Below are positions 61,570-64,000 of a stretch of DNA of 64,000 nucleotides, one piece after another. The first letter of the stretch is position 1; the number at the start of each line of letters is the position of its first letter. This stretch comes from Bin87 sp963666865 (GTDB taxonomy: Bacteria; Chloroflexota; Dehalococcoidia; Lucifugimonadales; UBA3495). Made by a program: the position numbers and the translations under genes. The notes below the pieces were generated by a model. That model worked only from the letters and a program-made list of their open reading frames with translations, made no database searches and was not told where the DNA came from. The stretch spans positions 3,968,001 to 4,032,000 of the forward strand of contig OY763072.1 of the NCBI GenBank assembly GCA_963666865.1, given 5' to 3'.

Positions 61570-62802
61570 TCAGGCCAGCGCCCCGGCCCGCTCCCGCTGC
61601 TGCCGCCCGATGCCGATGCGGCGCGCCATGATGACCTTCTGGATGTCGGTAGTGCCGCCCGGATGCAGGGCGATGATGGCCGCGCGCTGGTGGGACTCGA
61701 TGTGTCCCTCGCCAGCGCCCCAGTGCTTGTCCTTGGTCAGCGCCGCCGGTCCGAGGATGTCCAGGATGCCGGTGGCGATACGCAACCCCGACATCTTGCG
61801 GAAGTAGGATGCCTGGGGGCCTTCGTAGGTGATGTGGGCGCCGCTGTGCCGCATCCAGTAGTTGCGCAGTTGGAACAGCCGGCCAATCTCGGCGTCGATA
61901 TAGATATCGATCAGCCGGTCCCGCACGTCGGGATCCTTGCTCAGCGGCTGCCCGCGCCGGTTGTTGGTCTTGCAGTAGTCGAAGATGCGGTCAACGATCC
62001 AGTTGCGCCCGATGCGACCGCCGGTGCCGTGCTCCAGCTCCAGGTGCGTCGTGGCAACTTTCCAGCCCTCGTTCTCGCCGCCGATGAGGTTCCTCGCCGG
62101 CACGCGCACGTTGTCGAAATAGACAATGTTCTTGACGCCCGAACCGGCCCCGGACTCGCCGGCGGAGGACAGCAGGTCCATGGGGAACACGCTGATGCCG
62201 GGCAGGTCGGAAGGCACCATGAACCAGCTCAGGTTTTGGTGGCGGTCGCCCTCCGGGTCGGTGCAGGTGATGGTCCACATATAGTCGGAGCCATGGGCGC
62301 TGCCCACATAGACCTTTTGGCCGTTGATGACGTAATCGTCGCCGTCGCGGCGGGCCGCGGTCTTGGCGTTGGCCAGGTCGGAGCCGGCCTCCGGCTCGGT
62401 GAGCAGCTGCCAAGTGCGGATCTCGCCCCTGAAAATCTTGGGCAGAAATTCCTGCTTCTGTTCCTCGGAACCCCAGACCAGGATGGAGTTGCCGCCCAGA
62501 CGTCCCCCGGAGTCGTAGTAGGGTGGCAGCGAGAGGTTGTAGCCGTCGATCTCCTCTTCCAGCACCACCGAGTGGTCAACGGTTAACCCGCCTCCGCCAT
62601 ATTCCTCCGGCGCCGTGGGCCACAGCCAGCCCTTCTCACCCAACCGCCGACCCAGATCCCGGCGCAACTGGTACTGCTCATAGGTCAGGTCAATGGAGTC
62701 GGCGGGATGCTCAATGCCCGCCGGGATATTCTCGCGGAGCCAATCCTGCACCTCGGTGCGAAAGGCTTCCTGCTCGGCGGTATAACGGGGTTCAAAGTCC
62801 AT
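61570..62802 (-). CDS. Acyl-CoA dehydrogenase family protein (upstream of pair)
   Basis: A 410-residue acyl-CoA dehydrogenase. It starts MDFEPRYTAEQEAFRTEVQD; LLTEPEAGSDLANAKTAARR is the FAD/substrate segment, YFDNVRVPARNLIGGENEGW the middle domain, and the C-terminal WGAGEGHIESHQRAAIIALHPGGTTDIQ completes the fold. GAGGC lies 7 bp before the ATG at 62800-62802. Paired with the following dehydrogenase. It is divergent from the VapBC module. Confidence 0.88.
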   Translation of the reverse strand: MDFEPRYTAEQEAFRTEVQDWLRENIPAGIEHPADSIDLTYEQYQLRRDLGRRLGEKGWLWPTAPEEYGGGGLTVDHSVVLEEEIDGYNLSLPPYYDSGGRLGGNSILVWGSEEQKQEFLPKIFRGEIRTWQLLTEPEAGSDLANAKTAARRDGDDYVINGQKVYVGSAHGSDYMWTITCTDPEGDRHQNLSWFMVPSDLPGISVFPMDLLSSAGESGAGSGVKNIVYFDNVRVPARNLIGGENEGWKVATTHLELEHGTGGRIGRNWIVDRIFDYCKTNNRRGQPLSKDPDVRDRLIDIYIDAEIGRLFQLRNYWMRHSGAHITYEGPQASYFRKMSGLRIATGILDILGPAALTKDKHWGAGEGHIESHQRAAIIALHPGGTTDIQKVIMARRIGIGRQQRERAGALA

Positions 62803-62932
62803 GGTATGCCTCATGGCCGGCCACGCCGGGGCCGGGAGATGAAATTCGGAATCAGGCCGCAATTATGCCCTATGGGGCGGGCAGGGGCAACCGGGCTTGA
62901 CGCCGCGTTTGGCGCAACCATATATTCAGGTT

Positions 62933-63202
62933 ATGACTACGCCAAACATCAAAACCACGTACACATTGGACGACGAATCGGCGCGCGCACTGGCGAAGTT
63001 GGCGCAGCACTGGAATATGACGGAGTCCGAGGCGCTGCGGCGCGCGTTGCTGCAGGTGGCTTCCGGTTATGGCCCTGTTCTTTCCCCTGAAGAACGGTTA
63101 GCGGCGTTGCACCGGCTGCAAAAATCGCTGGCGGAGCGGGGCGTTGACTTCGACGCTTGGGCGCGCGAGGCATGGGAGATACGACACGGCATTGACCCGT
63201 AA
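62933..63202 (+). CDS. vapB: Antitoxin of a VapBC-type pair
   Basis: An 89-residue protein with KTTYTLDDESARALAKLAQH and ESEALRRALLQVA, a ribbon-helix-helix-like N-terminus, and an acidic, Trp-rich C-terminal tail that would wrap the toxin. AGG precedes the ATG at 62933. It overlaps the PIN toxin by one base (TAATG), standard for VapBC. Confidence 0.78.
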   Translation: MTTPNIKTTYTLDDESARALAKLAQHWNMTESEALRRALLQVASGYGPVLSPEERLAALHRLQKSLAERGVDFDAWAREAWEIRHGIDP

Positions 63203-63573
63203 TGATTCACCTGGACACCAGCTTTCTAATCCCAGCGCTGATACCGGATACTCAGCAAGACCGGCAGGTGCGGAACTGGGTTAGTGAAGGCGAAACTATC
63301 GTCATCAGCACGGTGGCCTGGGCCGAGTTCCTTTGCGGGCCATTGTCACAAAGCGACTTGAACGCAGCGCTTCAGATAGTTGAGCGGCACTTCGAGTTCA
63401 CTACGGAGCACGCAGCTATTGCCGCTCGGCTGTTCAACGCAACCGGCCGACGGCGCCGGATGATGGTGGACTGCATGATTGCCGCCGTCGCCATCGCTGA
63501 TGACGCCCCGTTGGCAACGGTAAATACCGGTGACTTTGGCAGGTTCACCGAACACGGTCTGCTGCTGGCTTAA
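63202..63573 (+). CDS. vapC: PIN-domain ribonuclease toxin (VapC)
   Basis: A 123-residue PIN-domain protein. The acidic residues D5, E42, D90 and D111 (HLDTSF, WAEF, MVDCMIAAVA, NTGDF) form the expected metal site. It would cleave specific RNAs when free of its antitoxin. It starts at the antitoxin stop. No sign of damage. Confidence 0.88.
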   Translation: MIHLDTSFLIPALIPDTQQDRQVRNWVSEGETIVISTVAWAEFLCGPLSQSDLNAALQIVERHFEFTTEHAAIAARLFNATGRRRRMMVDCMIAAVAIADDAPLATVNTGDFGRFTEHGLLLA

Positions 63574-63598
63574 TCTATCCAACAAAATGCGGGAATAG

Positions 63599-63627
63599 TT
63601 GACTACAGAATATGTATGCCGTATGCT
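63599..63627 (+). promoter_or_regulatory. Promoter for the last gene of the window
   Basis: TTGACT at 63599-63604, 17 bp, TATGCT at 63622-63627. Overlapping GTATGC/CATAC inverted sequence (63621-63641) could be an operator for self-regulation by an antitoxin-like product. Confidence 0.55.
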
Positions 63628-63670
63628 TGTATTAAACATACAACATACCATGCTGTGAAAGAGGACGAAA

Positions 63671-64000
63671 ATGAGAATTGGAGTCAACATCCCCAACGAC
63701 TTGATGAAACGGCTGGAGCCATTGAAACCAGAGCTCAACATCTCCCAAGTTTGCCGAGAGGCCCTCGAAGCCAAAGCTGCGAGCTACGAGCAGATGCTCG
63801 CTCGCCTCGACGACGGCATCAGGGCGGCGGTCGGCAGGATATGGGAACAGGAGCAAGACTTCCTAGCGGCGATTGAAGTTGATTGGGAAATGCTTGCCTA
63901 TGAGGATGCGGAGGCTTGGGTAAAAGCGGCGGGATGGAAAGATTGGGAGTATCTCCATCACAGGCAGGATATTATCGGGAGACAGGGACGGCCGGCGTGG
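63671..64000 (+). CDS. Ribbon-helix-helix-like protein, cut by the window end
   Basis: An open frame of 110 codons running off the window. It starts MRIGVNIPNDLMKRLEPLKP and ELNISQVCREALEAKA, resembling CopG/RHH antitoxin or regulator N-termini, then an acidic Trp-rich helical part. GAGGACG precedes the ATG. The remainder and any partner toxin lie outside. Confidence 0.65.
   Translation, partial: MRIGVNIPNDLMKRLEPLKPELNISQVCREALEAKAASYEQMLARLDDGIRAAVGRIWEQEQDFLAAIEVDWEMLAYEDAEAWVKAAGWKDWEYLHHRQDIIGRQGRPAW

Overview
The window is a GC-rich bacterial chromosome segment with a mostly single-copy metabolic gene set and an unusual load of small repeats. TRAP transporter genes, paired class III CoA-transferases, two acyl-CoA dehydrogenases, a luciferase-like flavin oxidoreductase, a DUF1501/DUF1800 pair, larE-larC and two SDR enzymes fit an uncultured Chloroflexota of the SAR202/Dehalococcoidia type. 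That assignment is an inference from gene content; no rRNA is present to test it.

Layout. 0-7 kb: ychF, two tandem GNAT acetyltransferases, a Septu-like ATPase plus HNH nuclease pair, a VOC protein, larE-larC. 7-13 kb (minus): a dctP remnant and two lipoproteins that each carry two fused TRAP solute-binding domains. 13-18.5 kb: SDR, flavin oxidoreductase, DUF362 protein and a second Septu-like pair followed by a larC fragment. 18.7-23.7 kb: TRAP membrane subunits DctQ and DctM, a HicBA module with a doubled HicB, a sugar nucleotidyltransferase and a MoxR ATPase. 23.7-29 kb: NHL propeller, DUF1501, DUF1800, then a repeat-rich gap and a frameshifted HEPN-like gene. 29-34 kb: radical SAM plus methyltransferase-like pair and two DUF4058 genes, one cut by an 893-bp insertion sequence with intact 15-bp ends and a 5-bp target duplication. 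34-44 kb: two CoA-transferases, two tiny membrane proteins, leuD-leuC, an antiporter with CBS-like tail, an M1 aminopeptidase and two small genes.

44.3-51.1 kb: an ADP-ribosylglycohydrolase gene is split by a 5,808-bp transposon (44560-50367) with 29-bp inverted ends and a perfect 8-bp target duplication. It encodes an ISXO2/IS1595-type transposase and an AT-richer cargo: small unknown genes, a HARE-HTH/GIY-YIG nuclease, a membrane-anchored protein, a PH-like membrane protein, a tRNA with arginine-type body but anticodon ACU, and a 23-residue hydrophobic peptide of type I toxin appearance. The nuclease and membrane-protein genes are each preceded by copies of one structured leader whose stems covary; this is the best candidate here for an undescribed regulatory RNA.

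51-64 kb: a coiled-coil protein with a degenerate nuclease-like C-terminus, a cobalamin methionine synthase split into core and reactivation proteins, an SDR, a ppx-tmk-tmk operon (one kinase has Arg for the P-loop Lys), an aspartic-protease-like protein, two acyl-CoA dehydrogenases, a VapBC pair and a truncated ribbon-helix-helix gene.

Repeat families cross the whole window: six 28-bp palindromes that all sit in short gaps between co-directional genes, paired REP-type hairpins inside MITE-like elements with unrelated ends, a REP hairpin inside a coding frame, and a 22-nt repeat found four times.
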